From Streptomyces sannanensis (GTDB taxonomy: Bacteria; Actinomycetota; Actinomycetes; Streptomycetales; Streptomycetaceae), in assembly GCF_039536205.1 (NCBI RefSeq), contig NZ_BAAAYL010000003.1, positions 62,001 to 126,000 of the forward strand: a stretch of DNA of 64,000 nt, written 5' to 3'. A model generated the notes under the pieces. That model ran no database searches. It was not told where the DNA came from and was given only the letters and a program-made list of their open reading frames with translations. Each line of letters opens with the position of its first letter. Within the stretch, counting starts at the first letter, position 1. Shown one piece after another: positions 26,527 through 34,650 of this stretch. Made by a program: the position numbers and the translations under genes.

Positions 26527-27338
26527 CGCCCTGTCCCCCACCGCATCCGCGCGCGCCCGACGCGGTGCGCGGCATCGTGACGGGCGCGCATCGGATGCGC
26601 GCGATACACCGCGCCGCGCGCATCCGGTGCGCTTGGAGCGCTTCGGCACGCGCACCACAGTGGGCTCCACTCTGGTGCGGTGCGGGTGGACTCCACCGTG
26701 CGGTGCGCTCCACCGTGCCCGATGGAGCGCACGGTGCGGCCCACTTCCACTCGGCGGCGCGCATCCGATACCGGGTGCATCGCACCGCGCGCATCCCGGC
26801 CCGTGAACACGCACCGTAGCGATGGAGGGGAGGGAGAGATCTCCCCTCCGTGAGCGTGCATCGGCGGGGCACGACCGTCGGTGGCGGACGCTGTCAAGGG
26901 AAAACGTGCGGGGTTGCACATGTGGTCAAGGGGTTTGGCCGGGTAGCTACGCTCCCCTTGTCCACCCTGGTCAAGGGGGTGCGCACTGAGTGGATGCCCT
27001 CGGGAGTGGTCACGTTCCGTGTGCGCATCGGATGCGGTACATCGAGAGTGGAGGCCACCCGTCGCGCGCGTCGTGGAGCGCATCGCACGCGGCCGGGAGT
27101 GCGCGGAGCGGACTTGGATGCGGTGCACCGAGGATGTGGTGCGGATGCCAGGCCGCACCGGGTGCCGGAAGGGCCCCGCTCCCCATCGGCCAGTGCTCGC
27201 CAGAGTGGAGTCCACTCCCCATCCGATGGGCACGGCGGTGGACTCCACTGGCACCCGGTTGTCCGCCACGGTGGGCTCCACTCCCAGGGGCATCGTCGGT
27301 CCGGGCATCGGATGCGCGGTGGAGTCCACCGTGTCCCC
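26527..27338. repeat. Iteron-like region: many GCATCSGATGCGC and GTGGASTCCAC palindromic repeats
   Basis: About 0.8 kb without a credible gene. Motif A (GCGCATCGGATGCGC and variants) is seen near 26587, 26617, 26758, 26779, 27024, 27079, 27139 and 27304. Motif B (GGTGGACTCCACC, GTGGGCTCCACTC, AGTGGAGTCCACT, GGTGGAGTCCACC) near 26660, 26686, 26704, 27205, 27237, 27272 and 27318. Copies are palindromic or near so, in mixed order. A central part (26880-26990) holds GTCAAGGG repeats instead. The pattern fits an origin of replication, transfer or partition locus on a mobile replicon. ORFs read through it only because of the repeats and are not coding-like. Confidence 0.65.
26893..26979. repeat. 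GTCAAGGG motif cluster
   Basis: GTCAAGGG at 26893, 26925 and 26970, with an inverted CCCCTTG at 26954 that pairs with the last one (7-bp arms). The inverted form CCCTTGAC also occurs at 25672 and 25719, around the start of the Replication-relaxation gene. Candidate binding sites of one regulator or initiator. Confidence 0.45.
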
Positions 27339-27533
27339 TCACCTCTGGCGGCGTCGGCGCGGACGTGCGGACCACCACGCGTTCGGCCGGCCTCCGGGGT
27401 ACTGCCGGGAGCGGCGCCGGACCGGCGGCTTCGGCGACGGGAACAGCGCCGCCCGCAGCCGGCTCGCGTCGGCGAGCTGCTCCAGGCGCTCGCGTTGCTC
27501 CGGCGAGAGGTGCGGTGGGGTCGGTTCGACCAT
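27339..27533 (-). CDS. Small basic protein (64 residues)
   Basis: GGAGG five bases before ATG 27533. The product reads MVEPTPPHLSPEQRERLEQLADASRLRAALF and then a strongly basic tail (RRRSRQYPGGRPNAWWSARPRRRRQR), so nucleic-acid binding is plausible. It is last of a minus-strand series that begins with the relaxase and lies next to the iteron-like region. No family recognised. Confidence 0.5.
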   Translation of the reverse strand: MVEPTPPHLSPEQRERLEQLADASRLRAALFPSPKPPVRRRSRQYPGGRPNAWWSARPRRRRQR

Positions 27534-27737
27534 CAAGGCCTCCGTGCTTGTGTGGGTCGCTCCCCGCACCCTCGCCTCTCGCCGCCGTCTTCACAGCGAG
27601 CACTCAGGCCGCGTCCCGACAGCTGGCCCGGCGACTTCTCCGTCCGTCCCGCCGACCGGTCCCGGCCGGGTCGATGGCCTGGGCACACGCCGACGCCCAC
27701 GGCCATCTGGTCCGTGGGCGTCGGCGCGTTGCTGCGG

Positions 27738-28469
27738 TCAGCTCTCCAGCATGGCCTGGAGGTCGCTCAGCGTCAGCTCGTTCGTGCCGCGATCGGCCGC
27801 GGTGCTCTGCGTCCAGGCGACGATTGCCGGGTGCGCGTCCTCGTATGGGGTGCCAGCGGGCGTGGTCCCTCCGTCGTTGCGGGCGATCTGGGTGAGGTAG
27901 GCGTCCAGGGCGTGCGGGCCGCCGCCGCTGTAGCCGATGTTGTAACCGACGGCGTGCTTCTGCGGCAGGATCGACAGGAGCCCCTTGTCCGTCCGGGCCC
28001 AGAACAGACCACGGCCGGTGATGAAGCTGCTGAAGATGTCGTCGGGGCGCAGTTCGAGCGGGGCGTACGTCGTGTAGCTCCACTGGTCCGTGCCGCCGGT
28101 GCCCACGTGCTTGAAGTGCTCGCCCACGACGGGCAGCCCGAACTCGGGGTCGTAGAAGGCCCGGCGGCAGGTACAGCCCGATCCGGAGATGGCCGCTGGG
28201 CTGTTCTTGTCCTCCGTGACGCACGGGTGGAACAGGGCCGGGATCTTCGTCGGCTCCACGAGCGTGCAGTGCATCGCGTTCGGCTCGCAGCGCACCAGCC
28301 TGCTCAGCCACTCCTGCAGGTGAGGTGTCTGGGTCTGGGGTGCCTCGATGGACACCTCGGCGTTCAGCGATCCCGAGGCGATGCCGAGGCGTGCCTCGGT
28401 GTAGAGGACGAAGTTGAGGTAGCCCTTCGTCGGGTCGGTCAGGTTCAGGTCGGCTGGCTCGAAGGTCAA
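27738..28469 (-). CDS. Unknown protein A of relaxase operon (243 residues)
   Basis: TTG 28469 is preceded by GGAG at 7 nt. The protein (MTFEPADLNLTDPTKGYLNFVLYTEARLG...) has a Cys pair CTCRRAFYDPEFGLPVVGEHFKH and a C-terminal GYNIGYSGGGPHALDAYLTQIARND. It has no membrane segment. Its position 39 bases after protein B and downstream of the relaxase suggests a mobilisation-linked role. No family recognised. Confidence 0.6.
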   Translation of the reverse strand: MTFEPADLNLTDPTKGYLNFVLYTEARLGIASGSLNAEVSIEAPQTQTPHLQEWLSRLVRCEPNAMHCTLVEPTKIPALFHPCVTEDKNSPAAISGSGCTCRRAFYDPEFGLPVVGEHFKHVGTGGTDQWSYTTYAPLELRPDDIFSSFITGRGLFWARTDKGLLSILPQKHAVGYNIGYSGGGPHALDAYLTQIARNDGGTTPAGTPYEDAHPAIVAWTQSTAADRGTNELTLSDLQAMLES

Positions 28470-28508
28470 CGTGGCACTCCAATGCGGGCCGTGCTCGGTG
28501 GGGTGGAG

Positions 28509-29093
28509 TCAGGAGACGCGGTGTTCGGGCCGCAAGGTGAGGCCGCGGTTCAGGAACTGCTCGGTGTCGTCCGGCCCGAGTCCGAGGGCGCGGGAGACGG
28601 AGGTGCCTTCGTCGTCGCGGATGAAGGCGAGCAGGATCTTGCGGCTGGCGGGGTCGGCCATGGTCCGGCGGGCGGCTTCAACGGTGTGGGCGACGCAGCC
28701 GGTGGTGCCGTCTTCGACGATGTCCCTGCGGGTGCGGTCGTCCCAGACGTTGAGCTGGAGGTTGGCGCCCTCGGTGGAGCAGTCCTCCTTGGAGTCCGCT
28801 CCGAGGACGCACCGCCCGAGCAGCGCGGCGTGGGCGTGGCGCTGGAGGTAGACGGCCGTGCCCAGGAGCCGGTCGACTTCCTTCGCCGTGTTCTCGCGTG
28901 CCTTCTCGGGGCTGACGAGCGAGGTCTTCGGGTCGTGGGGCTGTACCCGGATCTTCAGCGCCGACAGGCTGCGGGCGAGGTCGTCGGCGATGCTGAGCTG
29001 GCCCACCAGGTTCACGTCGCCGCGCTGGCGGGGCGGGGGCAGTTCGTCGGGGTAGCTGTCGAGCGGTTCCAGTGGTTCGTGCAGGTCGGTCAA
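28509..29093 (-). CDS. Unknown protein B of relaxase operon (194 residues)
   Basis: GGAGGAA lies just before TTG 29093; ATG 29117 is an alternative. The product has DVNLVGQLSIADDLARSLSALKIRVQPHD, a helical middle (ARENTAKEVDRLLGTAVYLQRHAHAALLGRC) and RTMADPASRKILLAFIRDDEGTSVSRALGLGPDD, a segment resembling a DNA-binding helix pair. It follows the relaxase by about 100 bases on the same strand. Function unknown. Confidence 0.6.
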   Translation of the reverse strand: MTDLHEPLEPLDSYPDELPPPRQRGDVNLVGQLSIADDLARSLSALKIRVQPHDPKTSLVSPEKARENTAKEVDRLLGTAVYLQRHAHAALLGRCVLGADSKEDCSTEGANLQLNVWDDRTRRDIVEDGTTGCVAHTVEAARRTMADPASRKILLAFIRDDEGTSVSRALGLGPDDTEQFLNRGLTLRPEHRVS

Positions 29094-29197
29094 GGTTCCT
29101 CCCGTGCCGGGTGCCATCGCCCCCGATTCTCAGTCCGGTCCGCTGGGGCTCGCGGGTGAAGTCGCAGATCGGCCACGCCCTAGCCGGTTGCCATCCC

Positions 29198-31099
29198 TCA
29201 GCGGTCACGCCCCGGCCCCCTGCCCTGGTCGGGCCGATTCGTGTGGTGCTGCTGCTGGTCGGCGGGCTTGACCACGTCGGCCGGCTGCTCGGGCCTCGGC
29301 CGGTCGGCGAGGGCGCGGCGGCGGGCGTCGGCCGCGCGGGTGAGGGCGGCGAGCCGCTCCAGGTTGGCCGGCGTGCGCATCCACGTCGCCGGGTCGGTCG
29401 TACGGCCCTCCAGGTACTCCTGCGGCATCGCGGCCTGCTGGTGGGCGTGGACGGCGGCGGCCCGCTGCGCCGGGGTGAGCGCAGCATCCCGCCCCGGGTG
29501 GTCGACGCTGTGCGGCGCGTCGGCCGTCCGGCTGTGGTGGTGGTCGGTGTGTGCGGCGGCCGACGCGGTCGCGGCCGGAGCATCGTTCCGGGCGGCGGGC
29601 GCGGTTCGGGCGGCGCGGATCGCGTTCTGCACGGCGAGGCTGGCGACCTTGGCCCGCTCGTAGCGGGTGGCGGCCCGCGGTGGCTTGGCGTCGGCGCCGG
29701 CGATCCACCAGCGGCCGGGCCAGGTGAAGTCGGCGGTGTAGGTGAGCTGGTCAGGGCCCGGGGTCCGGCGGCCGGGTTGAGGAACGGTGAGCTGGCGGGA
29801 GTGGCGGGCCAGGGCTGCGTCGGCGATGTAGTCGTCCAGGCCGCGTGTGAACTCCTGGCCGCGCAGGGTCTCCAGCAGGTGCCGGCGGGCTTCGGCCAGG
29901 ACGTGGCGGCGGGCGAAGGTGCCGCGCACGGTGAAGACGACCGCGGCGACGTCGACGGCGGCGAGCGCGGTGTCCACCAGCGTGCTCACCCGGGCCCAGA
30001 TCGCCGCACCCGCTGTGCGGCAGCGCTGAAGGAGCCCGTCGACCATCTGCTTGCCGAACTTCAGGAGCGCGGAGGCCCGCCACCATGCGAGCAGCTGCTT
30101 CAAAGGGCGCGGGGTCTTCTTCTCGGGGCGGGTGTCCTGCGCAGCCCACCAGGCCAGGCCCTGGCGGGCGCGCTCGCCGGGCAGCCGCCCGTGCTTTTCC
30201 GCGTACTTGTAGGTGAGGCCCTCCAGGACGTCCTCGATCCGCTGACGGCGGGTCGACGACCAGTCGATGAGCTCGGAGTCGACACCGGCTATCTCCATCA
30301 CCGGGCGCAGGCCCGGCGTCACCTCCCGGGGCACCGTCGCCAACCCCAGCTCCTCACACGCCTCGGTCGTCATCGCGAGGGTGTAGAGAGTCCCGGCCGC
30401 CACGACGTGCTGGTAGAGGCGGCGGGTGTCCAGAGCACCCCACACCGGCTCGCCGTCGTCGTCCAGACGCTGCACGCGGTTCAGGACCAGGCAGTGGTCA
30501 TGCAGGAGCGGGAATCCGTCCCGGTTGTCGAAGTGCCTGAACGCCGCGACGATCAAGGCCGGCGTCTTCGCACGCCCGCGGCCCGAGGACCACCGGGTCT
30601 CCGCGACCTCATCCTCCAGCCAGCGCAGCGCCTTGGTGATGGCCCGCTCGTGCGCCCGCTCGATGACCCGGCGCGTCTTGGCGTCTCCCAGCGCCCACAA
30701 CACGATCAGGGACGCCTGCGGCCGGAAGGTGAAGTCGAGCGCGAGCAGCGGAGTCTGCTTGCGCGCCTCGATCTCCTCGATCGGCTGCCCGAGCACGGTG
30801 GCCAGTCGTGCCGTGGCCGGGTCGGCGCCGTCGTCCAGGAGGCCGTGCTCGATGCGGTCGGCGTCCGGGTGCCGGCCCTGCCCGAACATCAACGCCATCT
30901 GCCGCTCGGACACCTCCGCGCCCTCGGTGAGCCCGAGCACGTCCAGGCCTCGCCCCAACCACCTCCCGGGCGGGAGTCCGGCCTTCGCCTGGGCGTCCTT
31001 CAACGACTGGCCGACCGGGCGGCGGCCATCCCCGAACGCGACTCCGCGCACGTAGTACCGCCACGCATTGCGCCTCTGAACCTTCGCGACACTGAGCAT
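29198..31099 (-). CDS. MobF/TrwC-type conjugative relaxase (copy 2, full relaxase domain)
   Basis: The 633-residue protein begins MLSVAKVQRRNAWRYYVRG with tandem Tyr15-Tyr16 and has the metal-binding histidines His189, His200 and His202 in RHFDNRDGFPLLHDHCLVLN. These are hallmarks of TrwC-type relaxases that nick oriT and pilot the strand in conjugation. TrwC proteins usually continue into a RecD-like helicase; here the C-terminal 350 residues are Ala/Arg-rich helical sequence with no Walker motifs, so only the relaxase half is present. It leads a run of minus-strand genes. A shorter paralogue lies at 6.8-7.7 kb. Confidence 0.85.
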   Translation of the reverse strand: MLSVAKVQRRNAWRYYVRGVAFGDGRRPVGQSLKDAQAKAGLPPGRWLGRGLDVLGLTEGAEVSERQMALMFGQGRHPDADRIEHGLLDDGADPATARLATVLGQPIEEIEARKQTPLLALDFTFRPQASLIVLWALGDAKTRRVIERAHERAITKALRWLEDEVAETRWSSGRGRAKTPALIVAAFRHFDNRDGFPLLHDHCLVLNRVQRLDDDGEPVWGALDTRRLYQHVVAAGTLYTLAMTTEACEELGLATVPREVTPGLRPVMEIAGVDSELIDWSSTRRQRIEDVLEGLTYKYAEKHGRLPGERARQGLAWWAAQDTRPEKKTPRPLKQLLAWWRASALLKFGKQMVDGLLQRCRTAGAAIWARVSTLVDTALAAVDVAAVVFTVRGTFARRHVLAEARRHLLETLRGQEFTRGLDDYIADAALARHSRQLTVPQPGRRTPGPDQLTYTADFTWPGRWWIAGADAKPPRAATRYERAKVASLAVQNAIRAARTAPAARNDAPAATASAAAHTDHHHSRTADAPHSVDHPGRDAALTPAQRAAAVHAHQQAAMPQEYLEGRTTDPATWMRTPANLERLAALTRAADARRRALADRPRPEQPADVVKPADQQQHHTNRPDQGRGPGRDR

Positions 31100-31320
31100 T
31101 CCCACAGAGGACACCGGCTCTGACCTGCGGAAAAGCACGATCCCGTAAGGCGGGAGAGTTCACCGGAACTTCACGGCCGATCCCGCACGGCGGGCGCCCG
31201 CGGCGACACCGTGCCCGCCCGGCGGACACCACCGGGGCCATGCAAATGCTGCGCGGCACCCAGTCACACACGCCTCACACACCCCAAAAACCGCCAGCAG
31301 ACGACTCCACCGTCAACCAG
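31100..31320. promoter_or_regulatory. Relaxase upstream region copy 2: paired palindromes, oriT candidate
   Basis: CCCGTAAGGCGGG (31142-31154) and CCCGCACGGCGGG (31182-31194) are 40 bp apart, as in copy 1, and ATGCAAATGCTGCG recurs at 31240-31253. The central bases of the first palindrome differ between copies while the arms are kept, which supports function of the arms. Candidate relaxase operator or origin of transfer. Confidence 0.5.
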
Positions 31321-31439
31321 CGAACACCTTCGTACCGCTCCTCCACCCGACGGCCAAGACGCCGCCCCCCGTTACCGTCTTCATTGGCTCCGCAATGGGG
31401 CCTCCGGCCTTCGGGTCCGGCATGACTTCCCCCCCTTGT

Positions 31440-31607
31440 TATTCATGATCCGGGGGGTGGTGTCACCGGGCCCGGAGGCATCGACGGACCGCTGATGAGG
31501 GGCTTGAGTACCGGCTTCACCCGAGCCGGAAAAGCTCTCCGTAACGTGGATGTGGCAGCTCGGTGCCCTGGCAAGGCCGGACGAAAGCGTGATGGAGGGG
31601 CCTGCAC
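31440..31607 (+). ncRNA. IS110 element 2 upstream end, possible bridge-RNA locus
   Basis: Non-coding stretch before the transposase start containing CCGGCTTCACCCGAGCCGG (a 6-bp stem hairpin, 31511-31529) and further short inverted repeats. In IS110 elements the guide (bridge) RNA comes from this end. Assigned by position and structure only; the exact element border is not visible. Confidence 0.4.
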
Positions 31608-33365
31608 GTGATCGACACCGGCGACATCGACGTCTTCCTCGGCCTGGACGTCGGCAAGGGCGAACACCACGCCACCGCCATCACCCCGGCCGGGAAGAAG
31701 GCCTTCGACAAGCGACTGCCCAACACCGAACCCAAGCTCCGCGAGCTGTTCGCCAAGCTCAAGGCCAAGCACGGAACGGTGCTGGTCGTGGTCGACCAGC
31801 CGGCCTCGATCGGCGCCCTGCCGCTGGCAGTCGCGCGGGACATGGGCTGCCCGGTCGCCTATCTGCCCGGGCTGACGATGCGGCGGATCGCCGACCTCTA
31901 CCCCGGCGAGGCGAAGACGGACGCGAAGGACGCGTTCATCATCGCCGACGCCGCCCGCGCGATGCCCCACACACTGCGGGCGATCGATGGCGAGGACGAG
32001 ACCATCGCCGAGCTGGAGATGATCGTCGGGTTCGACGACGACCTCGCAGGGGAAGCGACCCGGGTCGCCAATAGGCTGCACGGCCTGCTTACCCAGATCC
32101 ACCCGTCGCTGGAACGAGTGCTGGGGCCGCGGTTGCAGCACCCGGCCGTCCTCACGCTGCTGGAACGGTTCGGGTCACCGGCCCAGATACGCAAGGCCGG
32201 CCGGCGGCGGCTGATCACCCTGCTGCGGCCGAAGGCGCCAAGAATGGCCGAGCGGCTGGTCGAGGACATCTTTGCCGCGCTGGACGAGCAGACCGTCACC
32301 GTTCCGGGCACCGAGGCGGCCGCGCTGATCGTCCCGAGCCTCGCCGGTTCACTGACGGCCGTACTTGACCAGCGCAAGCTGTTGGCCGGGCGGATCGAGG
32401 AACTGCTGGAGGCACACCCTCTTTCCAAGATCCTGATCTCGATGCCGGGAGTCGGCGTCAGGACCGGAGCCCGCATCCTGATCGAGGTCGGCGACGGCAG
32501 CACCTTCCCGACCGCAGGCCACCTCGCCGCCTACGCGGGCCTCGCCCCGGCGACCCGGAGCTCGGGCTCCTCGATCCGCGGCGAACAGCCCTCCCGGAGA
32601 GGAAACAAGCAGCTCAAACGGGCCTTCTTCCTCTCCGCCTTCGCCGCCCTGGGCGACCCCGCCTCCCGGGCCTACTACGACAAGAAGATCGCCCAGGGCA
32701 AGCATCACACCCAGGCCCTGCTCTGCCTCGCCAGACGCCGGGCCGACGTCCTGTTCGCGATGCTCCGCGACGGGACCTTCTACGAACCCCAACCCGCCGC
32801 GGCCAGGCGAGGAATTCAGACCGCTCGATCAGTCCTCCGGCCGAAGCCGCTGACGAGCTGCCTCAAGCCGCTGGTCATAGTCGGATGCGAACAGCTCGGG
32901 AAGCGTCTTGTCGAGCGTTCCGGCGATCCGATGGATCGGCGCCCAGACCGCCGGATCATCGACAACCCGACTGAGGTTCGTCATCTGGAGCTTCTCCAGC
33001 CAGTGCGACAGCACCAGTGCCTCGTCACTCGTGAGCTTGATCGTGACCTGGCTATCACTCATGCACACCCCTACGGCTCGGCCCCGCCCTCGACCACACG
33101 AACCTACTGGCCTTCGACCTTGACCAAACACATAGGGGCACCCCCCTGCACCACGTCACCCACTCTCCGCCCCCAGCAACGCCGGGGGCTTCTTGCTGCC
33201 TGGAGGACCGACGTGCCGACCTACGAGGCTTCACCACCGACCTGGACCGCCTCACCCCAGAACAGCGCCGCCGCTTCCGCCAGACCGTGGCGGTTGGCTT
33301 CGTTGATGTCTAGGAACAGCGTTTGTCGACTGGTTCCGGAGTCAGTTGGTGATCACGGTTCGTGA
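31608..33365 (+). CDS. IS110-family transposase (element 2), reads past its usual C-terminus
   Basis: From GTG 31608: VFLGLDVGKGEHHATA (Asp of DEDD), VVVDQPASIG (family form with D/Q in place of Glu), KTDAKDAFIIADAAR (Asp pair), then SMPGVGVRTGARILIEVGDGS..HLAAYAGLAPATRSSGSSIRGEQPSRRGNKQLKRA, the Transposase_20 part with the conserved serine region. The family ends near FYEPQPAAA (about residue 400, base 32805). Here no stop follows and the frame runs on to 33365 across a gene on the other strand, so the natural stop is missing at the element border. Probably functional apart from the tail. Confidence 0.85.
   Translation: MIDTGDIDVFLGLDVGKGEHHATAITPAGKKAFDKRLPNTEPKLRELFAKLKAKHGTVLVVVDQPASIGALPLAVARDMGCPVAYLPGLTMRRIADLYPGEAKTDAKDAFIIADAARAMPHTLRAIDGEDETIAELEMIVGFDDDLAGEATRVANRLHGLLTQIHPSLERVLGPRLQHPAVLTLLERFGSPAQIRKAGRRRLITLLRPKAPRMAERLVEDIFAALDEQTVTVPGTEAAALIVPSLAGSLTAVLDQRKLLAGRIEELLEAHPLSKILISMPGVGVRTGARILIEVGDGSTFPTAGHLAAYAGLAPATRSSGSSIRGEQPSRRGNKQLKRAFFLSAFAALGDPASRAYYDKKIAQGKHHTQALLCLARRRADVLFAMLRDGTFYEPQPAAARRGIQTARSVLRPKPLTSCLKPLVIVGCEQLGKRLVERSGDPMDRRPDRRIIDNPTEVRHLELLQPVRQHQCLVTRELDRDLAITHAHPYGSAPPSTTRTYWPSTLTKHIGAPPCTTSPTLRPQQRRGLLAAWRTDVPTYEASPPTWTASPQNSAAASARPWRLASLMSRNSVCRLVPESVGDHGS
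32829..33062 (-). CDS. Small unknown protein (77 residues)
   Basis: AGGGG five bases before ATG 33062. The product MSDSQVTIKLTSDEALVLSHWLEKLQMTNLSRVVDDPAVWAP... LDKTLPELFASDYDQRLEAARQRL has the look of a common small actinomycete protein of unknown function. Its 3' end lies beside the right border of IS110 element 2, which inserted just downstream. Confidence 0.65.
   Translation of the reverse strand: MSDSQVTIKLTSDEALVLSHWLEKLQMTNLSRVVDDPAVWAPIHRIAGTLDKTLPELFASDYDQRLEAARQRLRPED
33205..33312 (+). pseudogene. Short C-terminal remnant of a small actinomycete gene
   Basis: Frame reading RADLRGFTTDLDRLTPEQRRRFRQTVAVGFVDV then TAG. It looks like the tail of a small toxin/antitoxin-like or DUF6247-like protein, without start. 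The rest of 33063-33481 holds no gene that I can support. Confidence 0.35.
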
Positions 33366-33481
33366 ATGTCGAGCAGAAATGACGGCGTCTCGCGGGGCGG
33401 CAAGAAAAGGGAAGGCGGCAGCCAACTGGCCGCTGGCAGGATGTCCGCGCTGAACACCCGAGGGGAAAGGACCACACGACC

Positions 33482-33892
33482 GTGGCTCGTGCCATCACTT
33501 TGATTCGCTCCACCGCCCTGTCCGACGTCGCTGAGTACGCCTACGCGGCCACGGCGCCCGCCGAGTCACGCCTGATCTTCCTCGCAGGGGCGTGTCCGCT
33601 GAACGATGACGGCTCCACAGCAGCGATCGGGGACTACGCAGGCCAAGCAGCGAGAGCCATCGAGAACATGCAGGCCGCTCTTACTGCCTCAGGCGCGTCA
33701 CTCCAGGACGTCATTAGCACACGGGTTCTCGTCGCATCGGCCCGGCGGGAGGACCTGGTGGCCGCCTGGCAAGTAGTCCGGGACTCGTTCGCTGACCATG
33801 ACGTCCCCAGCACGTTGATGGGCGTCACCGTGCTCGGTTACAAGGACCAACTCGTCGAGATCGAGGCCGTCGCCGCCGTGCTCGATTCTTGA
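33482..33892 (+). CDS. RidA/YjgF-family protein with altered active site
   Basis: The 136-residue length, RLIFLAGACPLNDDGSTAAIGDYAGQAARAIENMQAALTASGASLQDVISTRVLV and the end VEIEAVAAVL match the RidA fold, a trimeric enamine/imine deaminase. The catalytic arginine of E. coli RidA (Arg105, in PARSCVEVARL) aligns with Thr/Leu in PSTLMGVTVLGYKDQL, so classical deaminase activity is doubtful. GTG 33482 is used; the ribosome site (GGGGAAAGGA) is farther upstream than usual. Cytoplasmic. A single gene without partners. Confidence 0.75.
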   Translation: MARAITLIRSTALSDVAEYAYAATAPAESRLIFLAGACPLNDDGSTAAIGDYAGQAARAIENMQAALTASGASLQDVISTRVLVASARREDLVAAWQVVRDSFADHDVPSTLMGVTVLGYKDQLVEIEAVAAVLDS

Positions 33893-33971
33893 GACCTCTT
33901 CCAAGGACACCGCAACGCGGGATAGCCAGGCGTCCGCCAGGACGGCTGGCCATCGAGGACGTAGGCTGCGG

Positions 33972-34130
33972 TCAGCCTGCCTTGGCGGGTTCCTCGGCTC
34001 GGGCTCGTGTGCTGGCGAGGCGGTAGGAGTCGGTGCCTGTCTCGATGATGGTGCCGTTGAAGGTGAGCCGGTCGACGATGGCCGCAGAGGCGGGGGTCGG
34101 TGAAGGTCTTCGTCCAGCCATCTGGGGCTG
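33972..34130 (-). pseudogene. istB: Remnant of IS21-family helper ATPase IstB
   Basis: The frame reads AAIVDRLTFNGTIIETGTDSYRLAST then a charged tail and TGA at 33972, the very end of IstB-type proteins. Just upstream GWTKTFTDPRL continues it in another frame, so a small deletion separates them. ATPase motifs are absent; this is transposon debris. Confidence 0.6.
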
Positions 34131-34333
34131 GCACTTGTTCCCTCACACGAGTTGCCGCTGCCACCTGGCCGTTTCCTCCTCCTGCGGTCCTCGTTGGTTC
34201 TCGCGGTAGCACCCAGGTTCTCAAGGTGCTGCCTTGACCGTTCAGGTGCGAGGAAGGTGTGCCGGTGGCCGAGGCGAGGCTGCAGGTCATCACGGGCGGC
34301 GGCGTCCCGCAAGGGCCGCTGGTGACGGACCCA

Positions 34334-34650
34334 TGGCAGTTCCAGGCCACCAGCTCGGCGCCGCGCTGGTCACGGTGACCCTGGATCCGCCCGGAGCCCA
34401 GGCCCTGGCCGTGCTGCTCGACCGGCGCAGCGGAGTTCCCCACCAGGCGCAGCACGCTGATGACGGGTGGGGCGAAGGACCGGCTGACACCGCAGCGGCC
34501 GAGCTCGCGGATGCCCTGCGCGCCCACGGCGCAGGCACATACGCCCGGGTCCTGACCTCCGGTGCCCGTAACGCCTCCGGCCGGTGGCGGCGCCCCGCGC
34601 GCTGGCACCCGCCCGCCCCGACCTCTCCCCCGCCGACGTCCCCCGCCTGA
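34334..34650 (+). CDS. Small unknown protein
   Basis: ATG 34334 opens 105 codons (HQLGAALVTVTLDPPGAQALAVLLDRRS, TAAAELADALRAHGAGTYARVLTSGAR). Composition is coding up to about 34590; the Pro-rich end is less so. A different frame just upstream (VAEARLQVITGGGVPQGPLVTDPWQF from GTG 34259) is also coding-like, so a frameshift in a longer gene is possible. No family recognised. Confidence 0.4.

Noticed and set aside
26313..27329. 338-codon minus-strand frame with VEPT/VEST-like repeats
   Set aside because: The repeats come from the palindromic DNA motifs; there is no RBS, and it overlaps the end of the DUF3223 gene on the other strand.
26540..27330. CRISPR-like array
   Set aside because: Repeats are short, palindromic, of two kinds and unevenly spaced, with no unique spacers of constant length and no cas genes.
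26850..29159. 769-codon plus-strand frame across the repeat region and two unknown genes
   Set aside because: Crosses the palindromic repeats and is antisense to two genes with good starts; composition is not coding-like.
29072..31123. 683-codon plus-strand frame
   Set aside because: Antisense to the relaxase gene.
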